From Sulfurospirillum diekertiae (GTDB lineage Bacteria; Campylobacterota; Campylobacteria; Campylobacterales; Sulfurospirillaceae): DNA of 64,000 nucleotides. The position numbers and the translations under genes were made by a program. Under the pieces are notes generated by a model. That model searched no databases. It saw only the letters and a program-made list of their open reading frames with translations, and was not told the origin of the DNA. This document shows, piece after piece, positions 56,192 to 64,000 of this stretch (the stretch's first letter is position 1; the number at the start of each line of letters is the position of its first letter). The stretch lies in assembly GCF_002162315.1 (NCBI RefSeq), contig NZ_CP021416.1:1190207-1254206 (forward strand). Reading direction: 5' to 3'.

Positions 56192-57127
56192 ATGAACCCT
56201 ATTCAAGAGATATTAGCAAAGCAAAAAGTGCTCATCATTGATGGTGCCTTTGGTACGGAATTAGAGCGTAAAGGCTATGATATCAATGATTCTCTTTGGT
56301 CCGCTAAGTTTTTAATGGAAAAACCAGAGGCGATTGGCGAAGTTCATAAAGACTACCTTGAAGCGGGTTCTGACTGTATTACAACGGCAAGCTACCAAGC
56401 GACTTTTGAAGGTTTTATGAAACGGGGGATGAGTGAGAAAGAAGCAAAAGAACTCATCCAATCTTCAATAAAAATCGCTCAAAATGTTCGTGATATCTTT
56501 TGGAATGATGTCAAAAAACATACCAAAAGGCAAAAACCTCTGGTAGCGGCCTCTGTCGGTCCCTATGGTGCGTACCTTGCCGATGGCTCAGAATTTCGGG
56601 GCAATTATGGGCTCAGTGTGGAAGCACTGATGGATTTTCATCAAAAGCGCCTCGCTACCCTTATAGAAGCCAAGCCCGATCTTTTAGCGTGCGAGACCAT
56701 TCCTTGTTTAATCGAAGCACAAGCACTTTGCAAACTCTTAGAGGCTTTTCCCACAATGTATGCGTGGGTGAGTTTTAGTGCTAAAGATGGAGTGCACATC
56801 AACAGTGGTGAAAGTATGCGAGAATGTGCGCAATTTCTTGATACCCAAAAGCAAATCATTGCTATTGGCATTAACTGTACAGCTCCTCAATATATCGAAT
56901 CGCTTATTGGTGAAATTAAAGCGGTTTCGTCTAAACCTATCATCGTGTACCCTAATGGTGGGGCAACCTACAATGCACTCACTAAAACATGGGATGGACT
57001 CTCTAAAAGTACATCCTATGGAAAAATGACGTATGTCTGGCATAAAAAGGGTGCAAGTATCATCGGGGGATGTTGTCAAACAACGCCTTTTGATATTGCT
57101 CAAATCGCACAATGGGTAAGGCATTAA
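56192..57127 (+). CDS. mmuM: Homocysteine S-methyltransferase MmuM
   Basis: 311 residues. IIDGAFGTELERKG opens the barrel, ITTASYQAT and GPYGAYLADGSE follow, and the zinc-binding cysteines are in GINCTAP and GGCCQTTP. The enzyme transfers a methyl group from S-methylmethionine or S-adenosylmethionine to homocysteine, giving methionine, in the cytoplasm. The gene begins 30 bases after the atypical regulator and ends before a hairpin terminator at 57144. Confidence 0.93.
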   Translation: MNPIQEILAKQKVLIIDGAFGTELERKGYDINDSLWSAKFLMEKPEAIGEVHKDYLEAGSDCITTASYQATFEGFMKRGMSEKEAKELIQSSIKIAQNVRDIFWNDVKKHTKRQKPLVAASVGPYGAYLADGSEFRGNYGLSVEALMDFHQKRLATLIEAKPDLLACETIPCLIEAQALCKLLEAFPTMYAWVSFSAKDGVHINSGESMRECAQFLDTQKQIIAIGINCTAPQYIESLIGEIKAVSSKPIIVYPNGGATYNALTKTWDGLSKSTSYGKMTYVWHKKGASIIGGCCQTTPFDIAQIAQWVRH

Positions 57128-57143
57128 TTCTTCTTTCTAATAA

Positions 57144-57176
57144 TGCTGTGAACTGAAAATTATTCACTTCACAGCA
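57144..57176 (+). terminator. Hairpin terminator after mmuM
   Basis: TGCTGTGAA at 57144-57152 pairs with TTCACAGCA at 57168-57176 around a 15-base loop, 17 bases past the mmuM stop. A short T-rich stretch follows at 57188. Confidence 0.65.
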
Positions 57177-57220
57177 CTTCATAAAACTTTTTTATCTTTA
57201 CATGTAAAGTATATTTTTCT

Positions 57221-57237
57221 ACGGAACACTTCTTGTA
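57221..57237 (+). promoter_or_regulatory. Sigma-54-like site, identical 17-mer to that before nifX
   Basis: ACGGAACACTTCTTGTA holds GG and GT ten bases apart. The same 17 bases occur at 61889-61905 before nifX. The last dinucleotide is GT rather than GC, a weaker -12 form. It lies 105 bases before the Cache-CheW gene and just past a TTTACATGTAAA copy. Confidence 0.55.
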
Positions 57238-57341
57238 TAGTGTTTAAAAAAAGTGACTTTTTTAGTCCTAATAGTGATAAAAATCTTTTGCATTATGGTT
57301 TCAAGCATCCTCTTCCTATTTAAAAAAAAAGGTCTATCATC

Positions 57342-59867
57342 ATGTCAGAGCAAAGCCGTACATCTCGTTATAATGCCTATATTCCCGAAGTTGTAGCATA
57401 TCAAAAAGCATTGGATCAGCTCTCTGAACGATGGAATTTACTCTCTCTTTTGGGGCAAATGAGTAATATTGGCATGGACATATCAGAGACCAGACAGGCC
57501 TTTAGTAATTTGTCAGAGCAACTGTTGCAAAGACTTTCTGAAGAGACTGTCAAAAAACTTGCAACAGAACTTGGCGCAAAAGCACAAGTCGCAATAGATA
57601 TTTTGATTCGTAATCTTTTTGAGCGTACTGCAGATATTGGTTTTTTAGCGATGGATACGATCATTTGTGACTTTGCTCGCATGAACCACGAGGAGCAGAA
57701 AGTCTCTTTACCATCACTACAAAATCGTTTTCTTGAATATATTGAAAAGTACAGTGTTTATAATGATGTTTTGCTCTTTTCTCTTGATGGCACACTCATC
57801 GCTTCTACTAAAGATGAAAAGATAGGGAAGAAGATAGAGGGTTCATTGATCTATGAAGCAATACATACATCCAAAGAGTATGTTGAGAGTTTTGGTGTTT
57901 TTCCATTAGTCAGTGAAAAAGAGAGTTTATTGTACAGCTACCGCGTGTGTGATGAAAATGGCACACCCCTTGCCGTGCTCTGTTTAGTGTTTAAATTTCA
58001 AGATGAGATGCGCGTTATTATCTCCAATCTTATCGAAAATGAGACATGGGCTGACATTCTTATCTTAGATGAAAACAATGGTACGATTTACAGTAGTGAC
58101 CCTTTTCATTATGCCCTTAGAGCTCCTCAAAAAACTGCACTTAAAAACTTTGATATCATTCCTTTTGCAGGAAGTGAGTATGTGGCGAAAACACAATCAA
58201 CCAAGGGGTACCAAGGTTTTTATGGACTAGGATGGATGGGGCATGCCCTGATGCCTCTTTTTTTTGCTTTTAATCAAAAACAAGAACATGTCCCTTTTAC
58301 AGAGGGACAAATAAAAATTATCAAAAATTCTTCGCTTTTTTCTGAAGAGTTTACCAGTATTCCGACGAAAGCTGAAGCAATTCAAAGACGTCTTGATATG
58401 ACTATTTGGAATGGCAATGTACAAATTGCTAATCAAAAAAGTGGCGATAACTCTTTTTCAAAATCACTTTTAAATGAAATCTCTCGCACGGGAGCACAAA
58501 CCAAAAAGACGTTTGAAGAGTCCATCGGTAATCTTAACTGGACCGTTGTTGCTTCGTTTATTAATAATGCGGCATTTAATGCAAAACTTGCCATTGATAT
58601 TATGGATCGAAACCTTTATGAACGTGCCAATGACTGTAGATGGTGGGCTTTAAGTCCTGTATTTATCAAAGCATTTAGTGCCAAATACAAGGAGTGTACG
58701 ACAATCCGAAAAGAATTTGGACATGAAATCACTGAAGTGCTTGGAGCCATTAATTCTCTTTATACCGTCTATAGTAATCTTTTCTTATTTGATGCACAAG
58801 GGTGTGTCATTGCTGTCAGTCAAGAAAAATATGCTCATTTGATCGGTAAGCGTATCGGAGCGCATTACATTGCGCAAACATTAGCACTCAAAAGTTCCAA
58901 AGAGTATGTGGTAAGCCCCTTTGAAAAAACAGAACTTTATGATGGAAAATACACCTACATTTATAGTGCGCCCATTTTTATTGAAGGTACAAAAGAAGCA
59001 CAAGGAGGCATTGGCATTGTCTTTGATGCAGAAGTTCAATTTGAAGCGATGCTTAGAGATGTGGTTGGTGAAGATGAACGTTCCTTTGCTCTTTTCTTAG
59101 AAAGTAAAACCAACAGCGTTATTGCGTCAACCAATCCTGCTATCAGTATTGGGGAGCGCTGCGTTTTTTGTGATTCAAGCGATAGCATGGTGCTAATTAA
59201 AAATGAGTATTATATTATTGGAAAAGGTAAATCTCAAGGCTATAGGGAGTTCAAATGCAGTGATGGTTACTGCAATGATGTAACCGCCATTGTCTGCATC
59301 AAGATAGCAAACCAAGATGCGTGTGTGGAAGATGTTTCAAAACATACTAAAAAGCAATACCTCTATCCAAAAATTGGTGCATCGGAAAAAACGATTGAGC
59401 TTTCTACTTTTTGGATGAATGGCAATCTCTTTGCCATCGAAAGCCAGCAGATATACGCAGCTCTTGAGGGGCAAGATGTCACACAAGTGATTGGATGCGA
59501 TGAAATTTATGTAGGGATGATTACGTGGAATAATAAAACCATTCCCGTAGCTTCTTTAGCAAAATATTTCCATCACAATATTGCGTATAATAAAGAGTTA
59601 CATCATATTATTGTGCTAAAAGGAAGTGAAGAAAAGCCTTTTGGTTTGGTGATAGACATGGTGCAAGACAGCCCCGAAGTGCCTGTGCGTTGTATAGATG
59701 AGACAAGCCAAGCGATGATGGGTCAACAGACCCTCACGAAAGCCATTGTTAAAGCAGATGTGGGACAAGAGAAAGCAGAGATGCTTTCTCTTCTTGATCC
59801 TCTTAAAATAGAAAAATATTTACTCATGGACAAAACAATCTCCAACAGTGAAATGAGAGTCAATTAA
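57342..59867 (+). CDS. Large Cache-like sensor protein with C-terminal CheW domain
   Basis: 841 residues without membrane helices or a chemoreceptor signalling helix. Two related sensing regions (about 60-290 and 395-600) repeat the order RNLFERTADIGFLA / RNLYERANDCRWWA, then LLFSLDGTLIAS / FLFDAQGCVIAV and ASTKDEKIGKKI-like motifs, so the gene arose by internal duplication of a Cache-like domain. A cysteine-bearing stretch (CVFCDSSDS) lies at about 605. The end (about 680-830) is a CheW domain with VIGCDEIYVGMI and VIDMVQD. It may link a cytosolic signal to the chemotaxis array. Its promoter motif equals that of nifX. Confidence 0.8.
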   Translation: MSEQSRTSRYNAYIPEVVAYQKALDQLSERWNLLSLLGQMSNIGMDISETRQAFSNLSEQLLQRLSEETVKKLATELGAKAQVAIDILIRNLFERTADIGFLAMDTIICDFARMNHEEQKVSLPSLQNRFLEYIEKYSVYNDVLLFSLDGTLIASTKDEKIGKKIEGSLIYEAIHTSKEYVESFGVFPLVSEKESLLYSYRVCDENGTPLAVLCLVFKFQDEMRVIISNLIENETWADILILDENNGTIYSSDPFHYALRAPQKTALKNFDIIPFAGSEYVAKTQSTKGYQGFYGLGWMGHALMPLFFAFNQKQEHVPFTEGQIKIIKNSSLFSEEFTSIPTKAEAIQRRLDMTIWNGNVQIANQKSGDNSFSKSLLNEISRTGAQTKKTFEESIGNLNWTVVASFINNAAFNAKLAIDIMDRNLYERANDCRWWALSPVFIKAFSAKYKECTTIRKEFGHEITEVLGAINSLYTVYSNLFLFDAQGCVIAVSQEKYAHLIGKRIGAHYIAQTLALKSSKEYVVSPFEKTELYDGKYTYIYSAPIFIEGTKEAQGGIGIVFDAEVQFEAMLRDVVGEDERSFALFLESKTNSVIASTNPAISIGERCVFCDSSDSMVLIKNEYYIIGKGKSQGYREFKCSDGYCNDVTAIVCIKIANQDACVEDVSKHTKKQYLYPKIGASEKTIELSTFWMNGNLFAIESQQIYAALEGQDVTQVIGCDEIYVGMITWNNKTIPVASLAKYFHHNIAYNKELHHIIVLKGSEEKPFGLVIDMVQDSPEVPVRCIDETSQAMMGQQTLTKAIVKADVGQEKAEMLSLLDPLKIEKYLLMDKTISNSEMRVN

Positions 59868-61717
59868 GCTTTGATCATTTCTTCTTTATCACTTTTTGTA
59901 GCAGCGGACAAAAGCGATAAATGAATATTGTCATCGATACTTTTAAGATGCAAATCGTGCTGTGGAAAAGGAATTTCGATACCATTTGCATACAGTGTGT
60001 TGTAGATAATAATAAGAAATCTTGAAATAGTTTTACTGGGGGCTAAAATTTCTTCACCATGAATCCATACTTGCAATGTAAAATCAACACTACTGCTACC
60101 CATCCCCGTCATAATGACATTGGTGTATTTGTCATGGGTAGAAAGAATATCTTGATAGCCACTCTTTGATACCGCTTCTACAATCACAGCAATAACATGT
60201 TCTGGTTTTGTGCCATAGGCAACACCAAAAGGAATATCAAAACGTTTAAGTTTATCGTGCATTGTCCAGTTAATCACATTGCCTTCAATGAAATTACGAT
60301 TAGGAACGATGACATCAATATTGCCATTGGTATTGAGCGTGGTAGAACGCATACGAATATCAGAGACATGACCACGCAAGGTATCGGACAACTCAACAAA
60401 ATCACCAATTTTAATGCTTCGCTCAAACATTAAGATAATTCCAGAAACAAAGTTGGAGACAATATTTTGCAGACCAAAACCAATACCAACCGATAGTGCT
60501 CCTGCAACCAGTGCAATAGAAGAGAGATCAATGCCCATGACATTCAGCGCTACAAAAAAAGCTGTGATGACAATAACGTAGTAGCCAATATTGGATAAAA
60601 TCGTACGTGTTGCTAAGTTGATAGATTTACTATTGTTGGTAATTCTTTTAATCGTGGTTTTATAAAAGCCGCCACCAAAAACACCAATCAGAAAAACGAA
60701 TAAGGCTAAGATCATTTTCAACATGCTAATAGGAGAGCCATTCACTGTAAAAATGGGTTCACTCATAATGTTCCAAGACATTTTAAGGATATTCTTGAAC
60801 TCTTGTACCGTTGAGCCTTTAATGGTATCTATTGTTCCAAAATAATTTTTTTCCATATTATGGAGTAAGGTGGCAATTGACTCTTGGATAACATTTGCAT
60901 TTTCTAAACTAGAAACTGCATCAAGGATATTTTTTTCCAAAACAAATACTTTTTTATTTTTAGATTTTAAAGCATCTGAAAATTCTGAAAATAACGCAGT
61001 GATTGTTGCTCTGACTGCTTTATTGTAGGCATCTTCTTTGGTATTGATTGCTGCAGTTGAAATACCTTTATCGTGCGTATCCCCTAAGAGTTCGAAACGC
61101 TCTTTCTTAACTAAAAAATTATCAATAGTTGCACGTAATTTTAAAGCTTCATCTTGAGCCGTGACCGTTTTTTTAGATAGGTTTTCAGAATCAAAGGTAA
61201 TGTTTTTTAACGATTCATTTAACATTTTATCGATGGAGAGCATTTCATTGGCCATCATTTCATTTTGGTCTTTAAAATCTAGAAATGACTTCGTGTACAG
61301 AGCACTTTGAAGTTCTAGTGTACGCTCTGCGGAGTTGTTACTCTCTAAACTTTTGATTTCTTTAGTTAAGGATTTGATTTTGGTATCAATTGATTGGATT
61401 TTTTTAGTCAGAGAATCTTTTTTCAGTGTATCATCAATGTAACGATTAAAAAGAGTGTTATATTCATCAACATTTGTAGGTACACTTAAAGTACTGTTTG
61501 TAACAGTTGCGGGGATGGTATTAATCAGCTTGTCAAGCAATACTTTTTGTAAAGCAATTTCATCATTCGAAATTTTTGACTCTTTGATTGTTTTTAAGAG
61601 GTTGATGTAAACGGTTTTATCTGCGTTGATCAAAGAGGTGTTTTGGTCATCTGCAAGAGCATTATGTGAGACTAACAAGAGTAAAAGTACGAACGATTTT
61701 AGGACATGCATGACCAT
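59864..61717 (-). CDS. MscS-family mechanosensitive channel
   Basis: I take the ATG at 61717, six bases after GGAG. About 617 residues: signal peptide (SFVLLLLLVSHNALA), a long periplasmic coiled-coil region (about 25-300), then three or four membrane helices and the MscS core: SVGIGFGLQNIVSNFVSGIIL lines the pore, and GDFVELSDTLRGHV and PNRNFIEGNVINW form the beta domain. It opens under membrane tension to release solutes. The start overlaps nothing; its end overlaps the convergent Cache-CheW gene by four bases. Confidence 0.9.
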   Translation of the reverse strand: MVMHVLKSFVLLLLLVSHNALADDQNTSLINADKTVYINLLKTIKESKISNDEIALQKVLLDKLINTIPATVTNSTLSVPTNVDEYNTLFNRYIDDTLKKDSLTKKIQSIDTKIKSLTKEIKSLESNNSAERTLELQSALYTKSFLDFKDQNEMMANEMLSIDKMLNESLKNITFDSENLSKKTVTAQDEALKLRATIDNFLVKKERFELLGDTHDKGISTAAINTKEDAYNKAVRATITALFSEFSDALKSKNKKVFVLEKNILDAVSSLENANVIQESIATLLHNMEKNYFGTIDTIKGSTVQEFKNILKMSWNIMSEPIFTVNGSPISMLKMILALFVFLIGVFGGGFYKTTIKRITNNSKSINLATRTILSNIGYYVIVITAFFVALNVMGIDLSSIALVAGALSVGIGFGLQNIVSNFVSGIILMFERSIKIGDFVELSDTLRGHVSDIRMRSTTLNTNGNIDVIVPNRNFIEGNVINWTMHDKLKRFDIPFGVAYGTKPEHVIAVIVEAVSKSGYQDILSTHDKYTNVIMTGMGSSSVDFTLQVWIHGEEILAPSKTISRFLIIIYNTLYANGIEIPFPQHDLHLKSIDDNIHLSLLSAATKSDKEEMIKA

Positions 61718-61888
61718 TTGATTCTCCAACATTGAATAGACATTTTAAAAGCTAATTATACCCTCTATGGATTTAAAACACATTTGCAATTCATTAATAC
61801 ATTGTTCATAGGGATTTGATAGGTAAACTCTCTCAAAAAAGGAGAAATAAAAACTCCATTTCTTGCTCTTTTAATCTAATCATTTCCA

Positions 61889-61905
61889 ACGGAACACTTC
61901 TTGTA
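61889..61905 (+). promoter_or_regulatory. Sigma-54-like promoter of nifX
   Basis: ACGGAACACTTCTTGTA, GG-N10-GT, ends 38 bases before the nifX ATG, a fitting distance for a -24/-12 promoter. The identical 17-mer precedes the Cache-CheW gene at 57221. Confidence 0.65.
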
Positions 61906-61942
61906 AATGTATGAATAACGTTTAGCATAGGAGGATAAAAAG

Positions 61943-62299
61943 ATGGTCAAGGTAGCGTTTTTTACAAACGATCTCAAAAACATTGATGCCCATTTTGGTT
62001 CAGGAGAGCAATTTGCCGTGTACGACGTAGGTGCTGAGGGTTTTTCGCTGGCACATGTTGTTCAAACAGGTGAAGAGCGAACGGAAGGCAGAGTCGAGAT
62101 GTTGCAACAAGAGAACATTGACATTATGTATTGCATCGAAATTGGACCTGCCGCGGCTGCAAAAGTCGTCAACGGTAAAATCTTTCCTATCAAATACAAA
62201 GAAGTAGTGAGTATTGAAACAGAACTGAATAAACTTCAAACCATGATAGCAACAAATCCTCCACCATTTATCAAAAAAATCTTAGAAGCGAGAGGATAA
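61943..62299 (+). CDS. nifX: FeMo-cofactor carrier NifX
   Basis: 118 residues. KVAFFTNDLKNIDAHFGSG opens the NifX fold, then QTGEERTEGRVEML, YCIEIGPAAAAKVV and the tail PPFIKKILEARG, typical of NifX proteins. It carries NifB-co or FeMo-co between NifB, NifEN and apo-nitrogenase. AGGAGGATAAAAAG is a strong ribosome site. The NifX-associated gene follows five bases later, as in most nif clusters, so this copy rather than the one at 47136 is the standard NifX. Confidence 0.92.
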   Translation: MVKVAFFTNDLKNIDAHFGSGEQFAVYDVGAEGFSLAHVVQTGEERTEGRVEMLQQENIDIMYCIEIGPAAAAKVVNGKIFPIKYKEVVSIETELNKLQTMIATNPPPFIKKILEARG

Positions 62300-62303
62300 G
62301 GCT

Positions 62304-62735
62304 ATGAATGAACTTGAAAAGTTATTCATAGAAACCCTGACATCTCAGCTAAGAGCGCTTGACCAATTTGGTACTTGGGCAAAAAAAAGTGATGAAGAAG
62401 TTTTGGGTGAAAAGTACATCAAGAGTAAAGATGCGCTTAAAAATATTCCCATTATTGCGGATATTGATGAGATGCAAATCCAAGATATTCGTCTGATTTT
62501 TCAGTCAATAGCTTTGGCTTTTGAGCTTAAAACAAATATTATGTGTTCCGTGGTCATGGAAATGAGTCACGAAGGATTCGGACGAGCTGTCGTCATAGCT
62601 GAAAAAATTGTTGTCACCAATAAGTTTTTCAAAGATGCCCATCGTTACAGTTTTAGAACATATGAAGATCTCGTCAAAGAAGGTGGCAAAATGTTAAAAG
62701 ATGCTATCGAAATTTACGAAACTTATAAAAAATAA
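62304..62735 (+). CDS. NifX-associated nitrogen fixation protein
   Basis: 143 residues, all-helical. FIETLTSQLRALDQFGTWAKKSDEE at the start is the mark of the NifX-associated family (once DUF269), found after nifX in most diazotrophs. The biochemical role is not settled. It begins five bases after nifX, and a flavodoxin gene follows after 12 bases, so they form one operon. Confidence 0.88.
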   Translation: MNELEKLFIETLTSQLRALDQFGTWAKKSDEEVLGEKYIKSKDALKNIPIIADIDEMQIQDIRLIFQSIALAFELKTNIMCSVVMEMSHEGFGRAVVIAEKIVVTNKFFKDAHRYSFRTYEDLVKEGGKMLKDAIEIYETYKK

Positions 62736-62747
62736 TCAGGATAGAAC

Positions 62748-63263
62748 ATGGCAAAGGTTGGTATATTTTACGCAAGTGCGGGTGGTAATACAACATTGGT
62801 AGCAGATGCTTTAAAAGAAGCCTATGAGCTTGAAGATGATGATTGTATTTTAATGGAAGATGATTTTGATAGCGTTGAGCAATTTGACAATTACGATGCA
62901 CTTTTCATTGGTTCTTCAACATGGGGACAAGGTGATGTACATTTTAGTTGGGTTGATCCGCTCTTTGAAATCACTTCTGAAAACATTAGTTTTACAGGTA
63001 AAAAAGTTGCATTTTTTGGCGCAGGCGATAGCAAAACACACGGTGAACATTTTTGTTCAGCTCTTGGTAAATTCAACCAAATCTTTACCAAAGCAGGTGC
63101 AAAAGTCATCGGCTTTGTCGATAAAGAAGGTTATAACTATACAGCATCATTGGCCGAAGTTGGCGATAAACTCTGTGGTTTAGCGATTGATAATATCAAT
63201 GAAGAAGACAAAACAAGTGAACGTATCGAAAATTGGATAGAACAGTTAAAAAGCGAATTATAA
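62748..63263 (+). CDS. Flavodoxin (NifF-type)
   Basis: 171 residues with the long-chain flavodoxin fold: GIFYASAGGNTTLVADAL is the FMN phosphate loop (the usual TxTGxT has Ala/Ser/Gly here), STWGQGDV contacts the flavin and GDSKTHGEHFCSAL the second. It should donate electrons to nitrogenase reductase under iron limitation; its place in the nifX operon supports NifF. The gap to nifW holds a TTTACATGTAAA copy at 63278. Confidence 0.88.
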   Translation: MAKVGIFYASAGGNTTLVADALKEAYELEDDDCILMEDDFDSVEQFDNYDALFIGSSTWGQGDVHFSWVDPLFEITSENISFTGKKVAFFGAGDSKTHGEHFCSALGKFNQIFTKAGAKVIGFVDKEGYNYTASLAEVGDKLCGLAIDNINEEDKTSERIENWIEQLKSEL

Positions 63264-63349
63264 AATCATGCGTAAGCTTTACATGTAAACATGAGTCATG
63301 CTCTTGTTTGGTGTTAAAGTATCTATAAAATAGTTAAAAAGGATAAAAA

Positions 63350-63682
63350 ATGAAAACGTTGGATCAATATTACAAACTAAAAGATGCAGAAGATTTTTTC
63401 GAGTTTTTTGGTGTTGAGTACGATAAGCACATCGTTGAAGTCAAGCGTTTTCATATTATGAAAGAGTATGGGACTCTTATTAAAAAAGGGTTTGAGAATT
63501 TTAATGGTAATGAAAAATACTTGATGGATTTTCTAAAGTTTGCTCTGATTCGTGTTTATATGGATTACAAACATGGGCATGCTCCTAGTGCAGCAGAAGT
63601 CTGGGGAATGTTAGAAGATGGTAAAGCCAAAGGGTGTTTAGCGTGTGCAATATCATCGGAAGGAGGAAACTGTGCCTGTTAA
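63350..63682 (+). CDS. nifW: Nitrogenase-stabilising protein NifW
   Basis: 110 residues. AEDFFEFFGVEYDKHIVEVKR, the HIMKEYG stretch and the aromatic-rich middle match NifW, which protects or matures the MoFe protein against oxygen. The last 20 residues hold four cysteines (CLACAISSEGGNCAC), which is unusual for the family. AAAAAGGAT precedes the ATG. nifZ overlaps its end by 11 bases. Confidence 0.85.
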   Translation: MKTLDQYYKLKDAEDFFEFFGVEYDKHIVEVKRFHIMKEYGTLIKKGFENFNGNEKYLMDFLKFALIRVYMDYKHGHAPSAAEVWGMLEDGKAKGCLACAISSEGGNCAC

Positions 63683-64000
63683 TGATGAAATTGTTTTGCA
63701 TGATAGTGTGACGGCAAAACTTTCGGGGAAAGATGAGCCAAAAGCGAAATTTTTTCTAGGGCAAAAAGTACAACTTTTGGAAGATGTTAAGAATGATGGA
63801 ACGTATCCTTATCTCAAAATTGGTGAGGTGATGATTAAAAAAGGCTCAGTTGGCTACATTCGTGGTATGGGTGAGTTTTTACAAGTCATTCGTGTCTATG
63901 AAGTTCATTTTTTAGATGCTGATGCGGTTGTTGAAGTCATTGGGTGTAGGGAACATGAGCTTGAAGCACTAGAGCCTTATCGTGACCTTGAAGCCGAAGA
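63672..64000 (+). CDS. nifZ: NifZ, cut by the window end
   Basis: At least 109 residues. A GTG start at 63672 follows AGGAGG with a five-base spacer, inside the end of nifW; the ATGs nearby are in other frames. FLGQKVQLLEDVKNDGTYP, KKGSVGYIRGMGEFLQ, YEVHFLD and VIGCREHELE are the NifZ signatures. NifZ assists P-cluster formation in the MoFe protein. A 25-residue N-terminal extension precedes the core. The frame is open at the window edge. Confidence 0.9.
   Translation, partial: MPVNDEIVLHDSVTAKLSGKDEPKAKFFLGQKVQLLEDVKNDGTYPYLKIGEVMIKKGSVGYIRGMGEFLQVIRVYEVHFLDADAVVEVIGCREHELEALEPYRDLEAE

Overview
The window reads as chromosomal DNA of a free-living, microaerobic or anaerobic, nitrogen-fixing member of the Campylobacterota, most like Sulfurospirillum or a close relative. 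The grounds are the low-GC sequence, the dense two-component and c-di-GMP signalling genes, a NapC/NrfH-type reductase set resembling Wolinella fccABC, and a Campylobacterota-style nif region. The assignment comes from protein resemblance judged by eye; no search was run.

Layout. 0-8.4 kb: signalling genes (REC-PAS, OmpR-type regulator, REC-GGDEF-EAL, histidine kinase, FIST sensor) beside a beta-propeller protein. 8.5-13.3 kb: YbaK deacylase, two head-to-head paralogous membrane-anchored proteins, a nuclease-like secreted protein, tRNA-Gln and tRNA-fMet plus a tRNA relic, and RibBA. 13.3-21.7 kb: a KefB-type antiporter, a META lipoprotein, a decayed kinase and phosphoesterase, then a minus-strand cluster of ABC exporter, heme-copper-oxidase-like protein, multi-pass protein and YceI. 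21.8-31.4 kb is accessory: exonuclease-DUF3820 protein, HepT/MntA toxin-antitoxin pair flanked by a duplicated gene end, a 59-residue protein overlapping a KAP-family NTPase, a hipA relic, an Fe-alcohol dehydrogenase overlapping a GGDEF/EAL protein, and an intact hipBA. 31.5-36.7 kb: housekeeping genes (def, ybgC, lipoprotein, uracil-DNA glycosylase). 36.7-50.9 kb: nif region I (nifB-nifV-BFD-like ferredoxin-LRR on minus; ferredoxin-nifX-flavodiiron on minus; nifE-nifN on plus) enclosing a second signalling cassette. 51-55 kb: a periplasmic flavoprotein reductase with two multiheme cytochromes and a porin. 55-62 kb: atypical regulator, mmuM, Cache-CheW protein, MscS channel. 62-64 kb: nif region II (nifX, NifX-associated protein, flavodoxin, nifW, nifZ cut by the window end). 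nifH, nifD and nifK are not in the window.

How it works together. NifB, NifV, NifE, NifN and NifX supply FeMo-cofactor synthesis; ferredoxin and flavodoxin supply electrons; NifW, NifZ and the flavodiiron protein plausibly protect or mature nitrogenase. GG-N10-GC/GT motifs of sigma-54 type stand before nifB, nifE, the ferredoxin operon, nifX and, unexpectedly, the Cache-CheW gene.

Two window-wide patterns matter. (1) At least nine genes are broken by single-base frame changes, nearly all in A or T runs of 6-10, so several pseudogenes here are probably sequence errors or, less likely, phase-variable tracts. (2) The palindrome TTTACATGTAAA occurs 22 times exactly by my count, inside genes and between them, far above chance: a HIP1-like iterated palindrome whose role I do not know. 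The best candidates for an undescribed system are this palindrome and the two-gene KAP NTPase plus 59-residue protein unit.
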